A DNA stretch of 64,000 nucleotides from Flavobacterium sp. M31R6 (lineage in GTDB: Bacteria; Bacteroidota; Bacteroidia; Flavobacteriales; Flavobacteriaceae), in NCBI RefSeq assembly GCF_013284035.1, contig NZ_CP054141.1, positions 4,278,001 to 4,342,000 on the forward strand. The letters run 5' to 3'. Positions 43,102-51,988 of the stretch are shown here, piece after piece. Every line of letters begins with the position of its first letter. The first letter of the stretch is position 1. The notes beneath the pieces were generated by a model, which saw only the letters and a program-made list of their open reading frames with translations, did not search any database and was not told the origin of the DNA. The translations under genes and the position numbers were made by a program.

Positions 43102-43857
43102 TTACCAGCCTTGCGTTAGGCCATTCTTCAGGACTTCTTCGTATTTGTCTTTGTCAAAACTGTAGAGATTCGGTGCTTTGTGAGCTACGTTGCTTTTCTT
43201 TTCGTCCAGTTTGGTGAGTATGCCAATGGAGGTAATTTTTCGAAGAAAATTTCGGCGGTCGAGTGTTCTTCCCAATATGGTTTCGTATAATTTTTGAAGC
43301 TCGGGTATAGTGAACTTCTCTGGAAGAAGATTGTAACCTACTGGCATTAAATTCAGCTCTGTTCTTAGCGTTTCTAGGGCTTTGTCTAAAATTTCCCTGT
43401 GATCCAAAATCAATTTTGGAACTTCATTGTGATCAACCCATTCGACCATTTCGCCAGAATTATCAGTCTGTGGAATTGCTTTTAAAAAATTGACTAACGC
43501 ATAATAACCTATGGTCACAAACCTACTTTTATACCATTTTTCCTCCTCAAGGGGAATTCCAAAATAGGCTAAAGCATCACTGCTAAAATGGTCCTGATTT
43601 CTCTTGACCTTACCAAAAGTGGCAAATTGTCTCAGAAAAATACCTTTAAGACCTGTCCTTGACTGCAAAATACTAACAGCCGCTGTATCAATATCTTCAT
43701 CAATCGAAACGAATCCGCCGGGCAAAGACCAACTGTCATCATATCCTGTTTTGATCAACAAAACCTTGAGTTGATTGTCATCAAAACCAAAGATTACACA
43801 ATCGATAGACAATCCGGGCTGATACTCTTTACTGTTTTTCAGATGTGTTTTTAACAT
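43102..43857 (-). CDS. Nudix-family transcriptional regulator (NrtR/sugar-regulator type)
   Basis: A 251-residue protein. Residues 15-140 are a Nudix fold (LLIKTGYDDSWSLPGGFVSI) with the catalytic box degenerate: the usual RExxEE is replaced by ILQSRTGL after DIDTAAVS, so hydrolysis is unlikely. Residues 165-245 are a winged-helix domain (FTIPELQKLYETILGRTLDRRNFLRKI) that binds DNA. In Bacteroidota such proteins regulate sugar pathways by sensing a metabolite. It lies 477 bp from the divergent GH3 gene and beside the glucan locus, so it is a reasonable candidate to regulate it. Confidence 0.8.
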   Translation of the reverse strand: MLKTHLKNSKEYQPGLSIDCVIFGFDDNQLKVLLIKTGYDDSWSLPGGFVSIDEDIDTAAVSILQSRTGLKGIFLRQFATFGKVKRNQDHFSSDALAYFGIPLEEEKWYKSRFVTIGYYALVNFLKAIPQTDNSGEMVEWVDHNEVPKLILDHREILDKALETLRTELNLMPVGYNLLPEKFTIPELQKLYETILGRTLDRRNFLRKITSIGILTKLDEKKSNVAHKAPNLYSFDKDKYEEVLKNGLTQGW

Positions 43858-44334
43858 GACTTTGTAGTATCGTTATTCTTCTAAATTATAGTTTTGCAAT
43901 TTAGTTCATTTTTGATACAGCAAATAAACTAAATAAATCTATACCATTGAAACTTATTTTGATAGCAAAAAATGCTTCAAAATTGTTATGGATTTTAAAA
44001 GTGGATTTCACTAAAAACAAACCGTTATGTCTTAATAACCTAAGGTTCGAGCTTTTTAATTTGCCACAGATTAAAAAGATTCACACAGATTAATCAGTGA
44101 TAATCCATTTAATCTGTGGCTAAACATTTTTTATAAGCTAAAGCAGAAAACACTAGTATATAGTTTTAAGAATTTCTGTAACTTATAAAAAATCATCTAA
44201 AAATACTGATGATTTCATGCAAATCAATATTCAAACCCACTTTTTTTTATAAAAATGTTTTTTGTATTAAAATTAAATGTACATTGCGTCATATTAACAC
44301 ATAGCATTTTATTAAAAACCAACCACTTATAATT
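43858..44334. other. Intergenic region between the Nudix regulator and GH3
   Basis: This 477-bp divergent region contains a 13-bp inverted repeat, GCCACAGATTAAA (44063-44075) / TTTAATCTGTGGC (44108-44120), of a type common in Flavobacterium intergenic DNA. No clear TAnnTTTG promoter was found for either gene. Confidence 0.5.
44063..44120. repeat. Extragenic palindromic repeat, type 1
   Basis: Perfect 13-bp arms GCCACAGATTAAA / TTTAATCTGTGGC, with internal ACACAGATTAATC. It probably belongs to a dispersed family; the other copies would be outside this window. Confidence 0.55.
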
Positions 44335-46665
44335 ATGAAAAATATTTTTTTGCTCATTATGGGAATTTTTATTTCTGTGACAGCATTCGCCCAAACCATC
44401 GATTATAGAGAAAAAGCCAAAAAACTGGTTTCACAAATGACACTGGAAGAAAAAGCATCTTTATGTTCTGGTGAAACGGCTTGGTCCACACAAGCAATCC
44501 CAAGATTGGGAATTCCTTCTATATTTATGACAGATGGTCCTCACGGTTTGCGTAAGGCTGTTGGTTTCGATTTTACCAATAGTGTTCCAGCGACTTGTTT
44601 TCCTACTGCCTCTGCTTTGGCTTCCTCTTGGAATACCGCTTTAGCACAAAAAATGGGAGAAGCTTTGGCCATAGAATCTCAAGCCAATGATGTTCAGATT
44701 CTATTAGGACCTGGGGTAAATATGAAAAGATCTCCATTGGGTGGTCGTAATTTTGAATACTTTTCGGAAGATCCAATTTTGGCTGGTAGAATTGCTACGG
44801 CATTTATAAACGGAGTACAAAGTCAAGGTGTAGGAACTTCGATGAAACATTTTGCTGCAAACAATCAAGAGTTTGAAAGAATGTCCAATAGCTCTAATGT
44901 TGATGAACGTACCTTGAACGAAATCTACTTTCCCGCTTTTGAAATGGCAGTAAAAGAAGCGCAACCTTGGACGGTAATGTGTTCGTATAACAAACTGAAT
45001 GGAGTTTATGCCTCGGAAAATAAATATTTATTGGATGATGTTTTAAAAGAAAAATGGGGTTTCAAAGGATTTGTTGTTTCCGATTGGGGAGCTGTAAATG
45101 ACAGACCGCTAGGAGTTCAAGCAGGTCTAAATTTGGAAATGCCTTCAAGTGGTGGTTTTAACAACAAAAAAATCATTGAAGCTGTAAAAAACGGTTCTTT
45201 GGCGGAAGCCACATTAGACGAAATCGTAATTGAAACTCTTGCCGTAACGCTTAAAGCAAAAGACAGCCACCAGTCCGGAATCGTTGTGGACAAGCCAAAA
45301 CACAATGCGTTGGCTAGACAAGTAAGCGGAGAATGTATTGTTTTATTAAAAAATGACAACGCTATTTTACCGTTATCAGCTTCAACAAAGAAAATTGCAA
45401 TTATTGGTGCCTTTGCAAAAACACCTCGTTACCAAGGCGCAGGAAGTTCTCAAGTGAAACCAACACAAGTAGAAAATGCTTTCGACGAATTGCAAAAACT
45501 GTCCAAAGGAACTTCATTAACATACTCAGCTGGATATACTTCTGATGGAGCAACGAATGAAACTTTGATCGCCGAAGCAGTACAAAATGCAAAAGATGCC
45601 GAAACCGTTTTGGTTTTTGCAGGTTTACCAGATGTTTATGAATCTGAAGGATATGACAGAGCAAATATGGATATGCCCGAAGGCCACAATAAATTGATTG
45701 AAGCAGTTGCCAAAGTCAATAAAAATGTAGTGGTTGTTTTAATGAATGGTGCGGCAGTTTCTATGCCTTGGAAAAAGGATGTTTCGGGAATTGTAGAAGC
45801 TTATTTGGGTGGTCAAGCCGGTGGTGGAGCTATAGCTGATGTGCTGACTGGAAAAGTAAACCCTTCTGGAAAATTATCTGAAACCTTCCCGATGCGTTTG
45901 GAAGATAGCCCTACTGCAATTGATTTCCCTTCAAGAGATGGCAATGCCAATTACGGAGAAGGAATATACATTGGATACCGTTATTATGACAAAAAGAAAA
46001 TCGAGCCAAATTTCCCTTTCGGATACGGATTGAGTTATACAACTTTCAGTTATTCTGATATTCAAACCAATACTGCCAGTGCAAGAGATACAGATGACAT
46101 TATCATTTCATTGAAAGTTAAAAACACAGGCAAAGTGGCCGGTAAAGAAGTAGTAGAATTATATGTGCACGAACAAGCAACCGAAACTTCCCGACCAGAA
46201 AATGAATTGAAACATTTTGAAAAAATAGCACTGAATCCAGGTGAAGAAAAAACAGTTAGCTTTCACTTAACATCTCGTGATTTTGCTTATTACAGCACAA
46301 TTGCACACGATTGGGTAATAAAATCAGGGAAATTTGATATTCGTGTAGGAGCTTCTTCAAGAGACTTGCCTTTGCAACAAACTATCGATATTCAATCGAC
46401 TAAAACTAACAAAATAGTTTTCACCCGTAACTCTTTGTTCAAAGAATTTAAAAACGCTCCTAATAGTGCGGTGATATACGAACAGCTTACCAAAGGTTTT
46501 ACCGGTAACAATAAAAAGGCTGTAACGGAAGATGAGAAAAAAGCAGAAGCCTTTTTACAAGCGATGCTGGCCGATATGCCAATCAACAAATTTATGTTGC
46601 TTTCCGGAGGAAAATTCACAGAAGAAAACTTGCAAGCTATTTTAAAAAGTGCCAATACCAATTAA
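44335..46665 (+). CDS. Exported GH3 beta-glucosidase
   Basis: A 776-residue protein with signal peptide MKNIFLLIMGIFISVTAFAQ. GH3 N-terminal barrel: GIPSIFMTDGPHGLR, PLGGRNFEYFSEDP, SMKHFAANNQE and VVSDWGAV with nucleophile Asp250. The C-terminal sandwich and fibronectin III-like domain follow (FGYGLSYTTFSYSDI, GKEVVELYVHEQ). It releases terminal glucose from beta-glucan oligosaccharides, probably in the periplasm. Unlike the operon at 53-64 kb it is on the plus strand and followed by an acyltransferase gene 93 nt downstream, with a hairpin between them. A divergent Nudix regulator lies upstream. Confidence 0.9.
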   Translation: MKNIFLLIMGIFISVTAFAQTIDYREKAKKLVSQMTLEEKASLCSGETAWSTQAIPRLGIPSIFMTDGPHGLRKAVGFDFTNSVPATCFPTASALASSWNTALAQKMGEALAIESQANDVQILLGPGVNMKRSPLGGRNFEYFSEDPILAGRIATAFINGVQSQGVGTSMKHFAANNQEFERMSNSSNVDERTLNEIYFPAFEMAVKEAQPWTVMCSYNKLNGVYASENKYLLDDVLKEKWGFKGFVVSDWGAVNDRPLGVQAGLNLEMPSSGGFNNKKIIEAVKNGSLAEATLDEIVIETLAVTLKAKDSHQSGIVVDKPKHNALARQVSGECIVLLKNDNAILPLSASTKKIAIIGAFAKTPRYQGAGSSQVKPTQVENAFDELQKLSKGTSLTYSAGYTSDGATNETLIAEAVQNAKDAETVLVFAGLPDVYESEGYDRANMDMPEGHNKLIEAVAKVNKNVVVVLMNGAAVSMPWKKDVSGIVEAYLGGQAGGGAIADVLTGKVNPSGKLSETFPMRLEDSPTAIDFPSRDGNANYGEGIYIGYRYYDKKKIEPNFPFGYGLSYTTFSYSDIQTNTASARDTDDIIISLKVKNTGKVAGKEVVELYVHEQATETSRPENELKHFEKIALNPGEEKTVSFHLTSRDFAYYSTIAHDWVIKSGKFDIRVGASSRDLPLQQTIDIQSTKTNKIVFTRNSLFKEFKNAPNSAVIYEQLTKGFTGNNKKAVTEDEKKAEAFLQAMLADMPINKFMLLSGGKFTEENLQAILKSANTN

Positions 46666-46707
46666 AAAAAGAACCTGTATATTTGATTATTAATAGTTGT
46701 TAATGTT

Positions 46708-46737
46708 TGAGGCTGTCTCTGTCGGGCAGCCTCATTT
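46708..46737 (+). terminator. Hairpin between GH3 and acyltransferase genes
   Basis: GAGGCTG (46709-46715) / CAGCCTC (46727-46733) followed by ATTTTAA. It may end or attenuate the GH3 transcript before the acyltransferase gene at 46759. Confidence 0.6.
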
Positions 46738-46758
46738 TAAAAAAAAATCTATTTAGGT

Positions 46759-47901
46759 ATGGAAAAAACTACTTCATTAATTTCAAAAAAACATTATCCA
46801 ATATTGGATGGTTTACGCGGTGTTGCGGCAATCATGGTGGTTGCTTTTCATATTTTTGAAGCTCATGCGACCAGTCATCTGGATCAAATTATAAACCACG
46901 GATATCTTGCCGTTGACTTTTTCTTCTTGCTTTCTGGATTTGTTATCAGCTATGCTTATGATGATCGCTGGAGCAAAATGAGCGTCACTGATTTTTTTAA
47001 AATCCGCCTTGTCAGACTACAGCCGATGGTGGTTATGGGAATGATTATTGGAGCCATTTGTTTTTATTTTCAGGATTCGGTGTTGTGGCCAACAATCCAT
47101 GAAGTACCGGTATGGAAAATGCTTGGAGTTATGATTATCGGATTTACGTTGATTCCTGTAACCTCAACTCTGGACATAAGAGGCTGGCAAGAAATGCATC
47201 CGCTTAATGGACCTGGTTGGTCTTTGTTCTTTGAGTATATCGGCAATATTCTTTACGCATTATTCATAAGAAAGTTTTCGAATACAGCACTTGCTATATT
47301 GGTATTTTTGTCAGGTTGCCTTTTAATTCATCTAGCGGTAACAAGTCCAAACGGAGACGTGATTGGTGGTTGGTCGCTTGAACCGACTCAACTTCACATT
47401 GGTTTTTCACGTTTGCTGTTTCCTTTCTTTGGTGGATTATTATTGCACCGAATGGTAAAACTAACTTCTATCAATAACGGATTCTTTTGGGCTAGTTTGT
47501 TAACTGTTATTGTTCTGGCAATGCCCAGAATTGGTGGAAGCGAACATTTATGGATCAATGGTTTATATGATTCTTTGAGCATCATTATCATTTTTCCATT
47601 AATTGTATTCATAGGAGCAAGTGGTGAAGTAACTGGCAAGTACTCCACTAAAATCTGTAAATTTCTAGGTGATATATCCTATCCTATTTACATAACACAC
47701 TATCCGCTTATCTATATTTATACGGGTTGGGCTGTAGGCAACAAACCTTCCTTTCAAGAAGCATTACCTTTTGCTTTATTGACACTAATAGGGGCTATTC
47801 TTCTTGCTTATACTTGTTTAAAATTATATGATGAACCAGTACGCCTTTGGTTAAAACAGAAAATGCTAACCTATAAATCTGCATTCATTACAGTCAAATA
47901 A
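46759..47901 (+). CDS. Acyltransferase 3 family membrane protein
   Basis: A 380-residue integral membrane protein with about ten hydrophobic helices. Its N-terminus is typical of OafA/NodX acyltransferases: PILDGLRGVAAIMVVAFHIFE with the conserved His, then FFFLLSGFVISYAYDDRW. It transfers acetyl or succinyl groups to sugars at the cytoplasmic membrane. It is the next gene after GH3 (93 nt, with a hairpin between) and may act on released glucans or on envelope glycans. Its 3' flank carries the left 125-bp repeat of the 4.5-kb segment. Confidence 0.82.
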   Translation: MEKTTSLISKKHYPILDGLRGVAAIMVVAFHIFEAHATSHLDQIINHGYLAVDFFFLLSGFVISYAYDDRWSKMSVTDFFKIRLVRLQPMVVMGMIIGAICFYFQDSVLWPTIHEVPVWKMLGVMIIGFTLIPVTSTLDIRGWQEMHPLNGPGWSLFFEYIGNILYALFIRKFSNTALAILVFLSGCLLIHLAVTSPNGDVIGGWSLEPTQLHIGFSRLLFPFFGGLLLHRMVKLTSINNGFFWASLLTVIVLAMPRIGGSEHLWINGLYDSLSIIIIFPLIVFIGASGEVTGKYSTKICKFLGDISYPIYITHYPLIYIYTGWAVGNKPSFQEALPFALLTLIGAILLAYTCLKLYDEPVRLWLKQKMLTYKSAFITVK

Positions 47902-47929
47902 TTATATACTACCATTGGCAAAAAAGTTC

Positions 47930-48054
47930 TTTATAAATACCACATTATCTCCCCGATACTACCTTCGAAAGAAGAAAAAAATATCGAACTTTTTATAAAC
48001 GCCAATGGTAATTTTTTACAAAAAAAGGGATACGATTTTTTCGAATCGTATCGC
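47930..48054. repeat. Left direct repeat flanking the AraC-cyclophilin segment
   Basis: About 125 bp matching 52606-52728. The first 46 bp are identical, the rest diverged, ending in a GATACGATT / AATCGTATC hairpin. It begins 29 nt after the acyltransferase stop, so the repeat is probably the original terminator of that gene, copied with the inserted segment. Confidence 0.8.
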
Positions 48055-48239
48055 GAATTACTCTCAGTATACTAGAATTTTAAATGCATTCACAAAAGTG
48101 TGCGGAAAGGAAAATAGTATATTTAAAAAAAATAGGCTGTCCTAAAACGCCACAGCTAACCAACTGGTCTATAATTGTATTGAGCTTTACAGAAAGACAA
48201 AATGAACCTTACAGCAAAGTAATTCAGCTATAAAAACTT

Positions 48240-48247
48240 TACTTTTG
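48240..48247 (+). promoter_or_regulatory. -7 element of the AraC gene
   Basis: TACTTTTG fits TAnnTTTG. The expected transcription start, near 48254, supports the ATG at 48275 over an upstream TTG at 48245. Confidence 0.5.
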
Positions 48248-48274
48248 TACGTTCATAAAGTAATAACTGAAATA

Positions 48275-49102
48275 ATGGAAGTACTACAAGACGACAAATT
48301 AAAAACGTTAAGCTATTCAGGAATATTTCTTTCGTGCTTTGCGGATTACAGCGAAAAGTGTATTCACTCAACGCCTGAACACGTTTTGGTGTATCTGTAT
48401 TCGGGCGAACAAGTTATTGAAGACAGAAACAAAAAGATAAAATTACAAGCGGGCGATTGTGCTTTTATTCGAAGAGACCACCGTTTGAAAATGTACAAAA
48501 ACAGCAAAGGCGAAGATTTGTACAAAGGCATTTCGTTGACTTTCAAACGTAATGTTTTACGGGATTTTTATAGCAAAATGAACAAATCTGAAATTCCGAA
48601 AGCTGTAAAAACTTCTGACAAAACGGTTTTCAAGTTAGATCGAAGTCCTGCAATAGAAAGTTTATTTCAATCGCTTACCCCTTATTTTGACAGCAATATA
48701 CAACCAATTGAAGGTGTTACAAATTTGAAATTATTGGAAGGAATTTATGCTTTACTAAACAGCGACGAACAACTCTATCCAATACTTTTTGACTTTGCTG
48801 AACCTTGGAAAATTGACCTTTTGGAATTCCTTAACGGCAACTATATGGAAGAACTTTCAATGGAGCAAATTGCTTCTTTTACAGGGCGAAGTTTGGCGAC
48901 TTTCAAAAGAGATTTTAAGAAAATTAGCAGCCTCACACCTCAAAAATGGCTGATAAAAAAACGCTTGGAAATGGCGTACATAAAACTAAAAGAAGAAAGC
49001 AAAAAAGTACAAGATGTTTATATGGAAGTTGGCTTTAAAAATCCTTCTCATTTTTCAACCGCATTTAAAAAGCAATATGGAATTTCACCAACAGAAATTT
49101 AA
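48275..49102 (+). CDS. AraC-family transcriptional regulator
   Basis: About 275 residues from the ATG at 48275, chosen because the -7 element lies at 48240-48247. The N-terminal two-thirds is a cupin-like sensor (AGDCAFIRRDHRLKMYKNSKG). The C-terminal 90 residues hold two helix-turn-helix units of the AraC fold (SMEQIASFTGRSLATFKRDFKK and VQDVYMEVGFKNPSHFSTAFKKQYGISP). It heads a plus-strand run of acetyltransferase, cupin, CMD, hydrolase and cyclophilin-like genes that it probably controls, as in similar AraC-led clusters. Confidence 0.85.
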   Translation: MEVLQDDKLKTLSYSGIFLSCFADYSEKCIHSTPEHVLVYLYSGEQVIEDRNKKIKLQAGDCAFIRRDHRLKMYKNSKGEDLYKGISLTFKRNVLRDFYSKMNKSEIPKAVKTSDKTVFKLDRSPAIESLFQSLTPYFDSNIQPIEGVTNLKLLEGIYALLNSDEQLYPILFDFAEPWKIDLLEFLNGNYMEELSMEQIASFTGRSLATFKRDFKKISSLTPQKWLIKKRLEMAYIKLKEESKKVQDVYMEVGFKNPSHFSTAFKKQYGISPTEI

Positions 49103-49193
49103 TATTGAGCTTCTCAGAAAGATTCTTTGAGCCTCGCAGTAAAGTTACTGCGAGGCTTTGTCTTTAACTTTGCATTGTAAATCTTAATAGACA

Positions 49194-49754
49194 ATGCAAA
49201 CAAAAACGATATTCGAGCGATTAAAAAACGGAGAAATCATTTCGCCAACCGATAAAGACGCCTATAAAATGCGTGAAGCTTCTTTTGCTACAAAGAAATT
49301 ATTGGTTCAGATGAATAATTCGTCAAATCCTGCTGAAATCAGAAGTTTATTATGCCAAATTACTGACTCTGAAATTGATGAAAGCGTAACCGTATTTACT
49401 CCATTGCACATCAATTACGGAAAACACACCAAAATTGGCAAAAACGTTTTCATCAACTTTGATTGTGTTTTTCTGGACTTAGGTGGAATTACGATAGAAG
49501 ACAACGTATTGATAGCACCGAAAGTAAGTCTATTAACGGAAGGGCATCCAACGGCAATCGAAGACCGACATTCTTTAATTCCAAAACCAATTCACATCAA
49601 AAAAAATGCATGGATTGGTGCAAATGCAACCATTTTGCAAGGTGTTACAATTGGCGAAAATGCTATTGTAGCATCGGGTTCGGTCGTTTCAAAAGATGTG
49701 CCTGACAACACGGTTGTAGGTGGTATTCCTGCAAAATTTTTAAAAACAAGTTAA
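49194..49754 (+). CDS. Hexapeptide-repeat acetyltransferase (sugar/maltose O-acetyltransferase type)
   Basis: A 186-residue protein of the left-handed beta-helix family. Hexapeptide steps occur from about 70 to 180: HINYGKHTKIGKNVFINFD, GGITIEDNVLIAPKV, NAWIGANATILQGVTIGENAIVASGSVV and a closing NTVVGGIPAKFL. HPT near 120 supplies the expected catalytic His. N-terminal residues 5-25 resemble the maltose acetyltransferase cap. It uses acetyl-CoA to acetylate a sugar or similar hydroxyl compound. The stop at 49752-49754 is followed directly by an in-frame open stretch of the next gene. Confidence 0.88.
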   Translation: MQTKTIFERLKNGEIISPTDKDAYKMREASFATKKLLVQMNNSSNPAEIRSLLCQITDSEIDESVTVFTPLHINYGKHTKIGKNVFINFDCVFLDLGGITIEDNVLIAPKVSLLTEGHPTAIEDRHSLIPKPIHIKKNAWIGANATILQGVTIGENAIVASGSVVSKDVPDNTVVGGIPAKFLKTS

Positions 49755-49793
49755 AATAAAAATATAACAATAACTCTTGCACTCATCCTGTCA

Positions 49794-50246
49794 TTGACAA
49801 TGATTTCGTGCAATCAAAACAAAGAAAAAATGAATACAGAAATTCCAAGAATAAGTGATTTCCCTACAGGCGAAGAAAACATTGGATACGCACAATATTT
49901 CATAGGTAAATCTTATATGGCAACACTTACCACGAACAAGGATCTGAATGTTCCTCTTTTAAATGTAACCTTTGAGCCTGGTTGCAGAAATAACTGGCAC
50001 AAACACACTGGCGGACAAATTTTAATTGTGGTAGGTGGCGAAGGATTATATCAGGAAAGAGGAAAACCTGCAAGACATCTGAAATCCGGAGATATCGTAG
50101 AAATTGCATCTGACATCGAGCATTGGCATGGCGCAACAGCAAAAAGCTGGTTTTCTCATCTCGTTATCGCTTGCAACCCGAAAACCAATGAAAACATCTG
50201 GTTGGAACCTGTAACGAATGAATCGTACAGTGAAGCTAATCAATAA
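49794..50246 (+). CDS. Cupin-domain protein with a signal sequence lacking a start codon
   Basis: About 150 residues; start uncertain. The cupin core is clear: VTFEPGCRNNWHKHTGGQILIVVGG (metal-binding His pair), EGLYQERGKPARHLKSGDIVEI, IEHWHGATA. In frame upstream of TTG (49794) and ATG (49800) is an unbroken NKNITITLALILSLTMISC, a full lipoprotein signal with lipobox, but its first codon is AAT, with no ATG/GTG/TTG ahead. A start at 49830 (MNTEIPRISD) would give a cytoplasmic cupin. Cupins in such clusters are often oxidoreductase partners. It follows the acetyltransferase gene by 39 nt. Confidence 0.65.
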   Translation: MTMISCNQNKEKMNTEIPRISDFPTGEENIGYAQYFIGKSYMATLTTNKDLNVPLLNVTFEPGCRNNWHKHTGGQILIVVGGEGLYQERGKPARHLKSGDIVEIASDIEHWHGATAKSWFSHLVIACNPKTNENIWLEPVTNESYSEANQ

Positions 50247-50264
50247 ATTATAAAATAAATAAAA

Positions 50265-50930
50265 ACGAAAAAGTTTAAATATATAGCACTCTTTTTTGTA
50301 TTCATTTTAAACGCAACAATTATGGACGCTCAAAATAAAGACATATTAGATGCTAAACAACAGAGTTTAGTAAAAATTTCATCATTAACGGCAGTAGGAA
50401 ATCTAGAAGACCTTAAAATCCAATTGAACAAAGGATTAGAAAATGGATTAACCATCAATGAAATAAAAGAAGAGCTCGTACAACTTTATGCTTATTGTGG
50501 TTTCCCGCGAAGTTTGAATGCAATCAATACTTTTAAAACGGTTGTAGAAGAACGAAAAGCTAAAGGAATAAAGGACATCGAGGGCAAAAAAATCATCACC
50601 GAAAATCATCCTCAGGACAAATACGAACAGGGAAGAAAAGTCCTGGAAACAATAAGCAAAACGCCACAGACCAAGCCTGCTCCGGGATTTGGAGAATTTG
50701 CACCAAGAATTGATGGATTTTTAAAAGAACATTTATTCGCCGACATTTTTGCAAGTGATGTACTCAGTTATCAGCAAAGAGAACTCATCACTATCTCAGC
50801 TTTATCCTCAATGAAAGGATTAGAATCACAATTGAAATATCACATCGAGATGGGCAAAAATACAGGAATTACCGATGGTCAACTTGCTATTTTAGCAACC
50901 ATTGTTGAAACTATAATCATTAAAGATTAA
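50265..50930 (+). CDS. Carboxymuconolactone decarboxylase (CMD) family protein; start ambiguous (ACG 50265 or ATG 50322)
   Basis: From ATG 50322 the protein has 202 residues with two CMD domains. From ACG 50265 there are 19 extra codons, TKKFKYIALFFVFILNATI, followed by MDAQ, exactly a signal peptide with a typical AQ cleavage end. ACG replaces the ATG expected there. In the CMD part, ELVQLYAYCGFPRSLNA has Cys, while the second repeat (ELITISALSSMKGLESQLKYH) lacks the catalytic cysteine pair. Members act as decarboxylases or peroxidase-like thiol enzymes. The coordinates give the longer frame; if ACG is not used, the start is 50322. It follows the cupin gene directly. Confidence 0.7.
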   Translation, partial: TKKFKYIALFFVFILNATIMDAQNKDILDAKQQSLVKISSLTAVGNLEDLKIQLNKGLENGLTINEIKEELVQLYAYCGFPRSLNAINTFKTVVEERKAKGIKDIEGKKIITENHPQDKYEQGRKVLETISKTPQTKPAPGFGEFAPRIDGFLKEHLFADIFASDVLSYQQRELITISALSSMKGLESQLKYHIEMGKNTGITDGQLAILATIVETIIIKD

Positions 50931-50931
50931 A

Positions 50932-51978
50932 ATGAAAAACATAAAAATAGTATCAATCGCAGCAATACTTTTGTTCACGCAGGCGTTTGCTCAAAAAAAT
51001 TCAAATTCAGAAAAAATGAATACCTCAAAAGAACATTATACATTCGAATTAAGTAATAAAGTAACCCGCCAAAAAATATCATTCAAAAACCGCTACGGTA
51101 TCACACTTTCGGGAGATTTATATCTTCCAAAAAATACAGGAACCGAAAAATTATCAGCATTGGCCATCAGTGGACCTTTTGGAGCAGTGAAACAGCAATC
51201 GTCAGGATTATACGCTAACCAAATGTCAGAACGTGGTTTTATAGCTTTGGCTTTCGACGCGTCTTATACAGGCGAAAGCAGTGGCGAACCACGAAACGTT
51301 GCATCACCTGACATTAATACCGAAGATTTTAGTGCTGCAGTAGATTTTTTAGGTTTACAAAAAAATGTGGACAGAAATAAAATTGGTATCATCGGAATTT
51401 GTGGTTTTGCAGGATTTGCTTTAAACGCCACCGCTATTGACAAACGAGTAAAAGCAGTAGCTACAACAAGTATGTACGATATGACAAGAGTAATGTCTAA
51501 AGGCTATTACGATGCGACAACTTTAGAGCAACGCTCGCAACTATTAGAACAATTAGGACAACAACGTTGGAAAGATGCCGAAAACGGAAAACCGGCAAAT
51601 GGCTCACGTAATTTACCCGAAAGTTTGAAAGGCGACGAACCTCAATTTGTAAAAGAATATTTTGATTATTACAGAACGTCACGTGGTTTTCATACTAACT
51701 CCGTGAACTCAAACGGAGCTTGGTTGGTGACAAATCCAATATCCTTTATGAATATGCCTATTTTAACCTATATCAAAGAAATATCTCCGCGACCAATACT
51801 TTTGATAGCCGGTGAAAATGCACACTCAAGATATTTTAGCGAAGATGCTTTTAAAATGGCGAATGAACCTAAAGAGTTACTAATTATACCTAATGCTGTT
51901 CACGTAGATTTATATGATAAAGTGGATGTTATTCCTTTCGATAAATTAGATGCTTTTTTTAAAGAACATTTGAAATAA
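50932..51978 (+). CDS. Exported alpha/beta-hydrolase (dienelactone-hydrolase-like)
   Basis: A 348-residue protein with signal peptide MKNIKIVSIAAILLFTQAFAQ. The nucleophile elbow reads IGIICGFAGFALNA with Cys at the nucleophile position, as in dienelactone hydrolases; an oxyanion-type DLYLPKNTG and an acid/His pair near ILLIAGENAHSRYF and VHVDLYDK follow. It hydrolyses esters or lactones outside the cytoplasm. The start is one nucleotide after the CMD stop, so the two are co-translated. Unlike its two upstream neighbours it keeps a normal ATG before its signal peptide. Confidence 0.82.
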   Translation: MKNIKIVSIAAILLFTQAFAQKNSNSEKMNTSKEHYTFELSNKVTRQKISFKNRYGITLSGDLYLPKNTGTEKLSALAISGPFGAVKQQSSGLYANQMSERGFIALAFDASYTGESSGEPRNVASPDINTEDFSAAVDFLGLQKNVDRNKIGIIGICGFAGFALNATAIDKRVKAVATTSMYDMTRVMSKGYYDATTLEQRSQLLEQLGQQRWKDAENGKPANGSRNLPESLKGDEPQFVKEYFDYYRTSRGFHTNSVNSNGAWLVTNPISFMNMPILTYIKEISPRPILLIAGENAHSRYFSEDAFKMANEPKELLIIPNAVHVDLYDKVDVIPFDKLDAFFKEHLK

Positions 51979-51988
51979 AAGCAGGTTT

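Larger units (their letters stand above)
47902..48274. other. Repeat and promoter region ahead of the AraC gene
   Basis: This 373-bp region contains the left 125-bp direct repeat with its terminator-like hairpin and, at 48240-48247, TACTTTTG fitting TAnnTTTG for the AraC gene. No other gene was found. Confidence 0.5.
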
